This document shows positions 17,648 through 23,360 of a stretch of 64,000 bases of DNA, piece after piece. Both the position numbers and the translations under genes were made by a program. The notes beneath the pieces were generated by a model. That model had not been told where the DNA came from. It saw nothing but the letters and a program-made list of their open reading frames with translations, and made no database searches. Origin of the DNA: Roseburia_D yibonii (GTDB taxonomy: Bacteria > Bacillota > Clostridia > Lachnospirales > Lachnospiraceae). The stretch is taken from assembly GCF_014297335.1 (NCBI RefSeq), contig NZ_JACOQH010000002.1, positions 62,001-126,000 on the forward strand, read 5' to 3'. Within the stretch, counting starts at the first letter, position 1. Every line of letters begins with the position of its first letter.

Positions 17648-18106
17648 ATGAAAATTGATAAAATTAATATGATTTATGGACTGATTGCAACTATGGGGGT
17701 AGCATTACTCGGAAAATACTGGTTCCTGTTTGCAGGATTCCTGTTGTTAAATGTGATTGATTATGCAACTGGGTACTGCAAAGCGAAATTCTATAATAAG
17801 AATGAATCCAGTGCGATCGGCGCAAAAGGCATCTTTAAAAAAGTATGGTACTGGACTGTTATTGGAATTGCCTTTTTTGTTTCGATGAGTTTCACATATA
17901 TGGGAGAGGTTATCGGCGTTGATTTGTCTTTTGTACAGTTTTTTGGGTGGTTTACACTTGCAACATACCTTATTAACGAGATCCGTAGCATTTTAGAAAA
18001 CCTCGTAGAGATGAATGTGAAAGTGCCGACATTTTTGATTGTTGGACTTTCTGTGACACAGAAATTACTTGATGCGAAAACAGAAGTCAAAGAAAGCGAG
18101 GGATAA
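17648..18106 (+). CDS. Phage holin (toxin-secretion/phage-lysis family)
   Basis: A 152-residue membrane protein with at least three hydrophobic segments: residues 8-40 (IYGLIATMGVALLGKYWFLF onward), 70-90 (WYWTVIGIAFFVSMSFTY) and 100-120. The motif FAGFLLLNVIDYATGYCKAK is typical of the Holin_4 group. It makes the membrane hole that lets the endolysin reach the wall, and the endolysin gene follows two bases later. Confidence 0.92.
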   Translation: MKIDKINMIYGLIATMGVALLGKYWFLFAGFLLLNVIDYATGYCKAKFYNKNESSAIGAKGIFKKVWYWTVIGIAFFVSMSFTYMGEVIGVDLSFVQFFGWFTLATYLINEIRSILENLVEMNVKVPTFLIVGLSVTQKLLDAKTEVKESEG

Positions 18107-18108
18107 TC

Positions 18109-18987
18109 ATGGCAATTAAAATTGGACATGCAAGCATTAGCGAAAATGGCAGTGTAAATGGCGCTGCCGGAGATCAGACGGGACGTGAGGTATGTACCAG
18201 GACGTGGTACAGCAAGCCGTGGAGCCTCGTGCTCAGATGCAAGGATCCTGCGATAGCGGAGCGCATGGCGCGCGCTTGTGAAAAAGGATGCGCAAACAAC
18301 AACATTGGATACTCACAGGCAGACCGGAACAGTGCGCACGCCCAGGCGCACAAAGTTGGTTATGACCTTGCAAAGATTACGTCGAGGTGTAATACGGATT
18401 GCTCGGCTTTTATGACGCTTTGTGCCATTGCGGCGGGAGTGTCAAGTCTTGAATATACCGGAAATGCGCCGACTACATCCAATATGCGGGCGCGCTTTGC
18501 GGCAACGGGCAAATTTGATGTATTGACCGACAAAAAGTATCTTACCTCAGATGCGCATTTAAAGCGCGGAGACATCCTGGTTAAACCAGGAAGCCATACG
18601 GTCATGGCGTTACAGAATGGATCTAAAGCATCAGTATCAGCGGCAAAGCCGGCGGCATCAGCGCCAGCAAAACAGCCAGAGATCAAAGCGGCAGAAGCAG
18701 AGCCGACCGAAAAAGAGGAGAAAAGGGAGGATGTATACATGTTTGAAGTACCAATTTTGGGCGGAGGAATGAAAGGTAATGCAGTTTTATTATGGCAAAA
18801 GCTGCTTGCAGGTTGCGGGTATGATCTGGGCGAGGATGGACGAGCAGGGAACTTGTCTGGAGAATTTAATGCCGGTACATATCTTGCAACACTTGACTAC
18901 AAAAAGCACGTCGGAATCACAATCGGTGAAGATGGAACAGATGGAAGAGTGACGCCAGAAGTTTGGAAAGCAATGCTTGGAATCTAA
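18109..18987 (+). CDS. Endolysin with C-terminal wall-binding domain
   Basis: A 292-residue lysin. Residues 1-165 contain a Cys/His-type hydrolase pattern: NTDCSAFMTLCAIAAG, whose Cys would be the nucleophile, and a later KPGSHTVMALQNG bearing the His, as in NlpC/P60- or CHAP-like amidases of clostridial phages. An Ala/Pro/Lys linker follows (residues 180-205). Residues 211-292 form a peptidoglycan-binding-like domain (MKGNAVLLWQKLLAGCGYDLG). No signal peptide is seen, so release depends on the holin. An internal ATG at 18739 has its own ribosome site. Confidence 0.85.
   Translation: MAIKIGHASISENGSVNGAAGDQTGREVCTRTWYSKPWSLVLRCKDPAIAERMARACEKGCANNNIGYSQADRNSAHAQAHKVGYDLAKITSRCNTDCSAFMTLCAIAAGVSSLEYTGNAPTTSNMRARFAATGKFDVLTDKKYLTSDAHLKRGDILVKPGSHTVMALQNGSKASVSAAKPAASAPAKQPEIKAAEAEPTEKEEKREDVYMFEVPILGGGMKGNAVLLWQKLLAGCGYDLGEDGRAGNLSGEFNAGTYLATLDYKKHVGITIGEDGTDGRVTPEVWKAMLGI
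18739..18987 (+). CDS. Possible internally started wall-binding domain of the endolysin
   Basis: Within the endolysin gene and in the same frame, the ATG at 18739 is preceded by GGGAGG eight bases upstream, at the exact junction between linker and binding domain. Translation from it would give an 82-residue binding domain alone. Several clostridial phage endolysins are known to make such a second product, which pairs with the full-length enzyme. The ribosome site is seen directly; the use of it is inferred. Confidence 0.5.
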   Translation: MFEVPILGGGMKGNAVLLWQKLLAGCGYDLGEDGRAGNLSGEFNAGTYLATLDYKKHVGITIGEDGTDGRVTPEVWKAMLGI

Positions 18988-18990
18988 AAC

Positions 18991-19030
18991 AAAAGGCAAT
19001 CCGGGGGAGTATACTACCGGATTGCCTTTT
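18991..19030 (+). terminator. Rho-independent terminator after the lysis genes
   Basis: A perfect 14-base stem (AAAAGGCAATCCGG at 18991-19004 and its complement at 19017-19030) with a 12-base loop. The flanking A and T runs allow it to act in both directions, ending the phage late operon on the plus strand and, on the other strand, transcription of the two minus-strand genes that finish at 19048. Confidence 0.9.
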
Positions 19031-19047
19031 GCTATAATTTGTGTTAA

Positions 19048-19320
19048 TCATATTATTTCGTTCTGCTTTTCGAGAAGTGTTAATAACGCTGTCATTGTCA
19101 TTTCCTGAATGTACTCGTCGTGGTGCAATTCGCTTGCGCCTATTGGTTCTTCTTTTTCGATAAAATCATAATTCGTGTAAAGTGTAACATCTGCGCTTTC
19201 TTTACACCATACGGCGACAATCTTATCTCCACCAAATTCTGCGATATCTTCCTTTAATTCTTCGATCAGTTCCGAACACTCAAAACTGATATTTTCACCT
19301 TGTGAATTTATGAAACCCAT
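19048..19320 (-). CDS. Small acidic prophage accessory protein, unknown function
   Basis: A 90-residue protein, not recognised. It is acidic (SELIEELKEDIAEFGGDKIV) with a core KIVAVWCKESADVTLYTNYDF and a C-terminal helix (MTMTALLTLLEKQNEI). The ribosome site on the minus strand is AGGAGG seven bases before the ATG. It is the second gene of a two-gene unit that reads away from the phage regulator and is transcribed against the late genes, the usual arrangement of lysogeny-expressed accessory (moron) genes. Confidence 0.7.
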   Translation of the reverse strand: MGFINSQGENISFECSELIEELKEDIAEFGGDKIVAVWCKESADVTLYTNYDFIEKEEPIGASELHHDEYIQEMTMTALLTLLEKQNEII

Positions 19321-19328
19321 GTTGCCTC

Positions 19329-19709
19329 CTAATATTTATAATGCCCGTCTTCATCAAAGTCATTTTCCCCGATTTCGATTCGACCATTTTTTGTGTTTCT
19401 CTCAAAAGTTTGGTAATAGGCTTTCCCGTCTCTGTTTGCAATGAGGAGCCATAATTCCTCGTCTGTCAAATGATGCTGATCCACAAATGCCTGGACCTTG
19501 TCGTAATCAAGTTCGCCATCGGTATCCTTGAATTCTTCATCGTCCTCTGTCTTGTCATATTTTTCGAGCACTGCGCGATCATAAACATCGTAATCATAGT
19601 CGTTGATAATTTCCTTGCTCATTAACAAGTTAAATAAGTCTGCAAAGCTGCTGGCCTCAAAGCTACGTTTCCAAATTCCGTCTGTTGATTTTCCACTCCA
19701 ATAAATCAT
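19329..19709 (-). CDS. Acidic prophage accessory protein, unknown function
   Basis: A 126-residue, strongly acidic protein (YDKTEDDEEFKDTDGELDYD, then GENDFDEDGHYKY at the end), not recognised. A GGAGG site precedes the ATG on the minus strand. It lies 8 bases upstream of the second minus-strand gene, so they form one unit expressed from the regulatory region at 19860-19990. Such acidic proteins can mimic DNA or bind basic partners, but nothing here proves it. Confidence 0.7.
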   Translation of the reverse strand: MIYWSGKSTDGIWKRSFEASSFADLFNLLMSKEIINDYDYDVYDRAVLEKYDKTEDDEEFKDTDGELDYDKVQAFVDQHHLTDEELWLLIANRDGKAYYQTFERNTKNGRIEIGENDFDEDGHYKY

Positions 19710-19770
19710 AATAATACCTCCGTTTTTTATTTTACCATTGATTGTTTATAATTAGCAATATGATTTAATT

Positions 19771-19815
19771 TTAGTTCTGCGTAATCTCTTTAAGTTCTGC
19801 TCTGTGTTCATTCAT
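19771..19815 (-). CDS. Possible 14-residue peptide upstream of the acidic genes
   Basis: A minute open frame, MNEHRAELKEITQN, with a strong AAGGAGGATACAAA ribosome site before its ATG on the minus strand. It is the first translatable frame after the predicted minus-strand promoter, about 60 bases before the acidic gene. It could be a leader peptide, a small regulator, or a decayed gene start whose ribosome site survives. The evidence is the ribosome site and position only. Confidence 0.33.
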   Translation of the reverse strand: MNEHRAELKEITQN

Positions 19816-19858
19816 TTTGTATCCTCCTTATTATCTGTGTTCCTTTGATGATTATATT

Positions 19859-19987
19859 GTACACGATAATAGATGAAAAGTCTATTGACATAGTATACAA
19901 TAATAGACGGAAAACGAGTATGTGATTTGTATAAAGAGTACACAAAAATAGACGTTGACATAATACAGAAAATCTATTATCATATAT
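19859..19987. promoter_or_regulatory. Operator-like repeat cluster in the divergent regulatory region
   Basis: Three forward copies of a 16-base motif close to GTACACGATAATAGAC lie at 19859-19874, 19893-19908 and 19938-19953, and an inverted copy at 19972-19987. AATAGAT at 19868-19874 faces an inverted GTCTATT at 19880-19886, making a dyad. The copies surround the start of the HTH gene and the divergent minus-strand unit, so they are the likely binding sites of the encoded HTH regulator. The repeats are seen; the binding is inferred. Confidence 0.7.
19955..19983 (+). promoter_or_regulatory. SigA-type promoter of the HTH regulator gene
   Basis: TTGACA at 19955-19960, a 17-base spacer and TATCAT at 19978-19983. 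The -35 box directly follows one operator copy (19938-19953), and the -10 box lies in the inverted copy (19972-19987), so the regulator could repress its own gene. Confidence 0.72.
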
Positions 19988-20008
19988 AAAAGGAAAGAGG
20001 TGTTGCAA

Positions 20009-20239
20009 ATGGCAAATTATGGAGCAAACGGATATATTGACTTTTCTAAGCTGTGGACTATTTTAGATAGAAAAGGATATAATAAGCAGTGGTTAAAGAA
20101 CAACGGGATACATTCCAATACGGTAGCAAAGTTGACTAAGAATGAGAATGTGACTTGTGAGGTTATATGTAATCTATGCAAATTACTAAATTGCCAGCCT
20201 GGAGATATAATGGAATATAAAAATAATTTGAGTACATGA
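20009..20239 (+). CDS. Cro/C1-type HTH regulator of the prophage
   Basis: A 76-residue single-domain DNA-binding protein of the Cro/CI-like (HTH_26) type. The helix-turn-helix is visible as WLKNNGIHSNTVAKLTKNENVTCEVICNLCKLLNCQPGDIMEY. The ATG at 20009 has GAAAGAGGTG upstream; a GTG at 20000 lies on that site. It sits between two clusters of the same 16-base motif, which is the layout of a phage immunity switch, although no second (opposing) regulator is seen in the window. Confidence 0.88.
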   Translation: MANYGANGYIDFSKLWTILDRKGYNKQWLKNNGIHSNTVAKLTKNENVTCEVICNLCKLLNCQPGDIMEYKNNLST

Positions 20240-20272
20240 AAATAGACTATTGACACATACACGATAATAGAC
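20232..20272 (+). promoter_or_regulatory. Second operator-like pair at the promoter of the next gene
   Basis: Two more copies of the 16-base motif: GTACATGAAAATAGAC at 20232-20247 and ATACACGATAATAGAC at 20257-20272, spaced 25 bases start to start. One lies just upstream of a -35 box and the other fills the 17-base spacer, so occupation should block the polymerase. Confidence 0.7.
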
Positions 20273-20278
20273 TATAAT
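20250..20278 (+). promoter_or_regulatory. Consensus SigA promoter of the 20319 gene
   Basis: TTGACA at 20250-20255, a 17-base spacer and TATAAT at 20273-20278: a full match to consensus with ideal spacing. The spacer is an operator copy. The promoter should be very strong when the regulator is absent, which suggests repression in the lysogen. Confidence 0.88.
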
Positions 20279-20318
20279 ATAACCATAGCAAAGAGAAAAC
20301 GCCATAAGGAGAAAAGCT

Positions 20319-20678
20319 ATGACCGTAGAAGAAATCAAAAATCTAATTGAAGACGCAGAATTTGAATACATTGGTATTCGCACAGATAGCAGAGATTATA
20401 AGGTTGGCGAAGTAATGGATAATTCACACCAGCTTTTTCAGGATGCAGATTGCGGTGGGGAACTGGTAGAGGAAGGACCGTATGCAGGCTTCTATGATGC
20501 AGGAGAGCTTGATGGAACATGTGCTTTAAAGGCTTCCGAGGACAATGTAGAGGAAATGATCGCAAAGGTTAAGGCATATGGAAAGAAAATTTATCTGATT
20601 GGTGGCGACTCAATGGAATATGGGTATGATGCTGGAGAAATTATCATCAGAGAGGCAGAGGTAATTGCAAGCCTATAA
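20319..20678 (+). CDS. Acidic small protein under the repeat-controlled promoter, unknown function
   Basis: A 119-residue acidic protein with an alternating beta/alpha pattern: FEYIGIRTDSRDYKVGEVMDNSHQ, then YDAGELDGTCALKASEDNVEEM and KIYLIGGDSMEYGYDAGEIII. I do not recognise its family with confidence. A TAAGGAGAAAAGCT ribosome site precedes the ATG. It follows a consensus promoter with operator copies, so it should be expressed when the phage regulator is off, or be part of its control circuit. Confidence 0.72.
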   Translation: MTVEEIKNLIEDAEFEYIGIRTDSRDYKVGEVMDNSHQLFQDADCGGELVEEGPYAGFYDAGELDGTCALKASEDNVEEMIAKVKAYGKKIYLIGGDSMEYGYDAGEIIIREAEVIASL

Positions 20679-20713
20679 ATGGAAAAATATCAAAGAAGAG
20701 CTAGAGGAATAAA

Positions 20714-21232
20714 ATGCCTGGAAATATAAAAAGGTGTGTTATTTGCGGAAAAGAATATCAGTGTCCCCCATCACGCAATATAGTAACATGCTCGCGAGAA
20801 TGCAGACTGAAATATTTAAGCAAAACTCATAAAGGGTCAAAGCAATCCGAGGAGAGCAAACGCAGAATGTCAGAAGCAAGGCGCACGAATCCGCGAAATA
20901 TGGAAATACAGCGAAAAGCCACGGAAGCCGCGAAGAAAAGCCCGAAATCCGGAAGGTTTGAAACAAACAGGGCGGCGATAGATTGGCATTTAGTAAGCCC
21001 AGAGGGAGAGCACTTTTATATTCATTCTCTGTCTTTTTGGCTCCGGGAAAATTGTAATAAATACTTTGGGGTAGAGCCGGACAGCAAACAGTTTTTTAAT
21101 ATAATTGCGGGATTGAGCCGTGTTAAAAGATCGGTTCTCGGGACACTTCCAGAAGGGCAACGCCCCGGATATAGTTATAAAGGTTGGTCGGTGATTCCGA
21201 CCGATGATGATAAACACTGGCGGGAACGATAG
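20714..21232 (+). CDS. Zinc-finger/NUMOD-like DNA-binding protein at the prophage right end
   Basis: A 172-residue basic protein. Residues 7-30 form a four-Cys zinc ribbon (CVICGKEY then CSREC). A NUMOD3-like segment follows (GSKQSEESKRRMSEARR), a DNA-binding motif known from homing-endonuclease-associated proteins. The C-terminal half (IDWHLVSPEGEHFYIHSLSFWLREN, GYSYKGWSVIP) resembles the part found in phage NUMOD/HNH-like proteins, but no HNH or GIY-YIG catalytic motif is visible. It may be a nuclease-derived DNA binder. It is the last gene before the attachment site. Confidence 0.7.
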   Translation: MPGNIKRCVICGKEYQCPPSRNIVTCSRECRLKYLSKTHKGSKQSEESKRRMSEARRTNPRNMEIQRKATEAAKKSPKSGRFETNRAAIDWHLVSPEGEHFYIHSLSFWLRENCNKYFGVEPDSKQFFNIIAGLSRVKRSVLGTLPEGQRPGYSYKGWSVIPTDDDKHWRER

Positions 21233-21274
21233 AAAAATATCTGGAAGGCATCAAATAGAGGGAAGAATAAAAGG

Positions 21275-21310
21275 AAGCTATTGATCTTAAAAAAGATCAG
21301 TAGCTTTTTG
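21275..21310 (+). terminator. Rho-independent terminator at the prophage right end
   Basis: A 14-base stem (21275-21288 with 21293-21306, one G-U pair) closed by a four-A loop and followed by a T run. It ends transcription of the last prophage gene just before the junction with cotJC. Confidence 0.85.
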
Positions 21311-21349
21311 TGAAAAAGAATGTGACATATAAATAGGAAATAATACATA

Positions 21350-21378
21350 ATTGTTATATCTTACGGTAGTACGGAGGC
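21350..21378 (+). other. Prophage right attachment junction (attR) inside cotJC
   Basis: From TAC at 21370 onward the sequence reads as CotJC (YGGPDGE...), while upstream it is AT-rich phage DNA with an in-frame TAG at 21367-21369, where CotJC normally has the Q of its xQYGGPDGE motif. The junction therefore lies at or within a few bases of AGTACGGAGG. The exact core cannot be set without the left end. No tRNA is present here, which favours a serine-type integrase encoded outside the window. Confidence 0.72.
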
Positions 21379-21476
21379 CCAGACGGCGAAATGGGCGCGT
21401 CCATGCGTTACCTCTCCCAGAGATATTCCATGCCGTACCGCAAAGTTTCCGGTCTGCTGACCGATATAGGTACCGA
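21370..21476 (+). pseudogene. cotJC: cotJC middle segment, cut off on both sides by mobile elements
   Basis: Thirty-five in-frame codons of a CotJC-type manganese-catalase-like spore-coat protein, beginning YGGPDGEMGASMRYLSQRY and ending LLTDIGT. The Glu of DGEMGA is one of the family's metal ligands. The N-terminal 30 or so codons should lie to the left of the prophage, outside the window. On the right the frame runs into a mobile element at the IGT codons. The segment has no start and cannot be translated alone, but it is undamaged and joins the 3' segment exactly if the small element leaves. Confidence 0.88.
21467..21476 (+). repeat. attL core direct repeat of the small element
   Basis: TAGGTACCGA, encoding the end of the IGT codons of cotJC. 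The same ten bases occur at the other end of the element. The right-hand inverted arm of the predicted attP starts directly after it. Confidence 0.88.
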
Positions 21477-21510
21477 TGCAGCAGTACAAAAAAATCGGGA
21501 AAAAGAAAGG

Positions 21511-21539
21511 TTGACGAATCGAATGCTGAGTTATACAAT
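21511..21539 (+). promoter_or_regulatory. SigA-type promoter for lrgA-lrgB-phosphatase
   Basis: TTGACG at 21511-21516, a 17-base spacer and TACAAT at 21534-21539, about 38 bases before the lrgA start and just inside the element. It indicates that the cargo is expressed in vegetative cells independently of cotJC. Confidence 0.65.
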
Positions 21540-21576
21540 ATCACATTGACAGAAGAAAAAGAAAAGAGATGCGATT

Positions 21577-21948
21577 ATGAAATTCATGAAACAATTTGGG
21601 ATTATTCTGGCAGTCACGTTCCTCGGAGAGGCGTTAAAGTATGTCATTCCGCTTCCGATCCCGGCAAGCATTTACGGGCTGGTTCTGATGCTGCTTGCGC
21701 TTTGCACCGGTATTTTAAAACTGGATCAGGTGAAGGAGGCAGCGACATTTCTGATCGAGATCATGCCGATGATGTTTATTCCGGCGGCCGTAGGGCTGAT
21801 GGATTCCTGGGCACAGATCAAAGGGATCTGCGTACCGCTTACAGCGGTCACGTTGATCACAACAGTCGTTGTCATGGCGGTAACAGGACTTGTGACACAG
21901 TTTATCATACGAAAGGGAGGCAAGGCGGACGATGGACAAGATGCTTAG
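21577..21948 (+). CDS. lrgA: LrgA/CidA-type membrane protein
   Basis: A 123-residue membrane protein with four hydrophobic helices (FGIILAVTFLGEALKYVI, ASIYGLVLMLLALCTGIL, AATFLIEIMPMMFIPAAVG, LTAVTLITTVVVMAVTGLV). The motif IPASIYGLVLMLL is typical of LrgA/CidA/YohJ proteins. LrgA works together with LrgB; the pair was first viewed as holin-like and later linked to uptake or export of small organic acids such as pyruvate. The gene overlaps lrgB by 17 bases. It is carried inside a mobile element, which is unusual for this family. Confidence 0.92.
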   Translation: MKFMKQFGIILAVTFLGEALKYVIPLPIPASIYGLVLMLLALCTGILKLDQVKEAATFLIEIMPMMFIPAAVGLMDSWAQIKGICVPLTAVTLITTVVVMAVTGLVTQFIIRKGGKADDGQDA

Positions 21949-22624
21949 TACCTCTGTATTCTTCGGCGTGTTTGCAAGCATTGCCGGATATGAGATCGGA
22001 CTTTTATTAAAGAGAAAATTCAAACTGGCGCTTTTCAATCCACTGCTGATCGCGATCGTGGTCGTGATGGTGATCCTTGCGGGAACCGGCGTGGATTATG
22101 AAAGTTATAACGAGGGCGCGAAATATTTGAGCTACCTGCTCACACCGGCTACGGTATGTCTTGCGGTACCGCTTTATCAGCAGCTTTCCATGTTAAAAAG
22201 CAACTATAAAGCAATCTGCGGCGGGATCGTTGCGGGCGTGCTCACCAGTATTTTGTCGGTGCTCGGGCTCTGCGTGATATGCGGGTTTGACCATCAGATG
22301 TATGTGACACTGCTCCCGAAGTCGATCACAACTGCGATCGGGATGGGCGTGTCGGAAGAGCTTGGCGGCCTTGTCACGGTTACCGTGGCAGTGATCATCA
22401 TTACCGGTGTATTTGGAAATATCATCGGCGAGGCAGTGTTTAAGATTTTCCATATCAAGGAAGCGGTTGCAAAGGGTGTGGCACTCGGAACTTCGGCGCA
22501 TGCGATCGGAACCGCCCGGGCGATGGAACTTGGAGAAGTAGAAGGAGCCATGAGCAGTCTTGCCATTGCGGTTGCGGGTCTTATCACGGTAATCGGCGCG
22601 TCTGTTTTTGCGAATCTGTATTAA
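21932..22624 (+). CDS. lrgB: LrgB-type membrane transporter partner
   Basis: A 230-residue protein with about six to seven membrane helices and the family hallmarks YLLTPATVCLAVPLYQQ, LLPKSITTAIGMGVSEELGG and GVALGTSAHAIGTARAMELG. It belongs to the LrgB/YohK family, whose plant relative PLGG1 (an LrgA-LrgB fusion) exports glycolate and glycerate, and whose Bacillus relative PftAB carries pyruvate. The start lies within lrgA, so the two are translationally coupled. The phosphatase gene follows directly. Confidence 0.94.
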   Translation: MDKMLSTSVFFGVFASIAGYEIGLLLKRKFKLALFNPLLIAIVVVMVILAGTGVDYESYNEGAKYLSYLLTPATVCLAVPLYQQLSMLKSNYKAICGGIVAGVLTSILSVLGLCVICGFDHQMYVTLLPKSITTAIGMGVSEELGGLVTVTVAVIIITGVFGNIIGEAVFKIFHIKEAVAKGVALGTSAHAIGTARAMELGEVEGAMSSLAIAVAGLITVIGASVFANLY

Positions 22625-22642
22625 TTGGATAAGGAGAAGTCT

Positions 22643-23296
22643 ATGAAAAACTATGATACCGTAATTTTTGATCTGGACGGAACATTGCTTAATACCCTGG
22701 AAGATCTGACAGACAGTGTAAATTATGCGATGGACAAGTATGGGTTTCACACGCACACGATCGATGAAGTGCGCCGTTTTGTCGGAAACGGATTGAAAAA
22801 GCTGATGGAGCGGGCATTGCCGTCTGACGTGACAGAGGAACAGTTTCAGGCAGTGTTTACAGATTTCTGCGCACATTACGGAGAAAACTGCGCGAAGAAG
22901 ACGTGTCCTTATGCGGGAATACCGGAACTGCTCGATCAGTTAAACGCGCAGGGCATGAAGCTTGCCATCGTATCCAATAAAGGAGATTTCGCGGTGCAGC
23001 AGCTGCGGGATCTGTATTTTAAAGGAAAGATCGGGGTGGCGATCGGTGAAAAGACCGGGATCCGCCGGAAACCGGCACCGGATACGGCGTTTGAGGCGAT
23101 GAAAAGACTCGGAAGCGACAGCGCGCACAGTGTCTATGTCGGAGACTCGGATGTGGACATTGAAACCGCAAAAAACGCGGGACTTTCCTGTATCAGCGTG
23201 ACCTGGGGATTCCGTGACCGGGCATTTCTGGAAGCACACGGGGCAAAGTATTTTGCGGACACACCCAAAGATATCCTTGCTTTCTTAGAGCGTTAG
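22643..23296 (+). CDS. HAD-family phosphatase, phosphoglycolate phosphatase-like
   Basis: A 217-residue HAD hydrolase of the Gph/PGP-like subgroup. Motif I is FDLDGTLLNT (nucleophile Asp in DLDGT), motif II is near AIVSNKGD, and motif III/IV is the Lys of KPAPDTAF plus VGDSDVDIETAKNAG. The cap is helical, as in phosphoglycolate phosphatases. The ATG at 22643 has AAGGAG six bases upstream; a TTG at 22625 precedes that site. It probably removes phosphate from 2-phosphoglycolate or a similar small phosphate ester. Its coupling with lrgAB suggests that the product is exported. Confidence 0.85.
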   Translation: MKNYDTVIFDLDGTLLNTLEDLTDSVNYAMDKYGFHTHTIDEVRRFVGNGLKKLMERALPSDVTEEQFQAVFTDFCAHYGENCAKKTCPYAGIPELLDQLNAQGMKLAIVSNKGDFAVQQLRDLYFKGKIGVAIGEKTGIRRKPAPDTAFEAMKRLGSDSAHSVYVGDSDVDIETAKNAGLSCISVTWGFRDRAFLEAHGAKYFADTPKDILAFLER

Positions 23297-23360
23297 AAAA
23301 AAGAAAACGGGGAATGAAGAAAAAAATGCGGCATACACTGATAAAAAACAGGTGAGAACC

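Larger units (their letters stand above)
1..21369 (+). mobile_element. Contractile-tailed prophage, right part (left end outside the window)
   Basis: A continuous run of phage head, tail, baseplate, fibre and lysis genes on the plus strand, followed by a small accessory and regulatory end. The order sheath, tube, chaperone, tape measure, X, D, V, U, gp25, J, I, fibre identifies a myovirus with a P2/Mu-like tail. The portal is cut by the window start, so terminase, replication genes, integrase and the left attachment site are not visible. The right end is placed where the sequence becomes in-frame cotJC at 21370. No frameshifts were seen in the structural genes, so the tail and lysis modules look functional. 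Confidence 0.93.

Noticed and set aside
19885..19890. TTGACA at 19885 as a further plus-strand promoter
   Set aside because: No acceptable -10 box lies 15 to 19 bases downstream. The hexamer is part of the repeat region.
21300..21370. A tRNA gene as the prophage attachment site
   Set aside because: No cloverleaf or CCA-end sequence is present. The junction is inside the cotJC coding sequence.
21351..22010. A 219-codon open frame over the cotJC middle segment, the element end and lrgA
   Set aside because: It is a different frame from both cotJC and lrgA, rich in Arg and Cys and without a ribosome site. It is a shadow frame.
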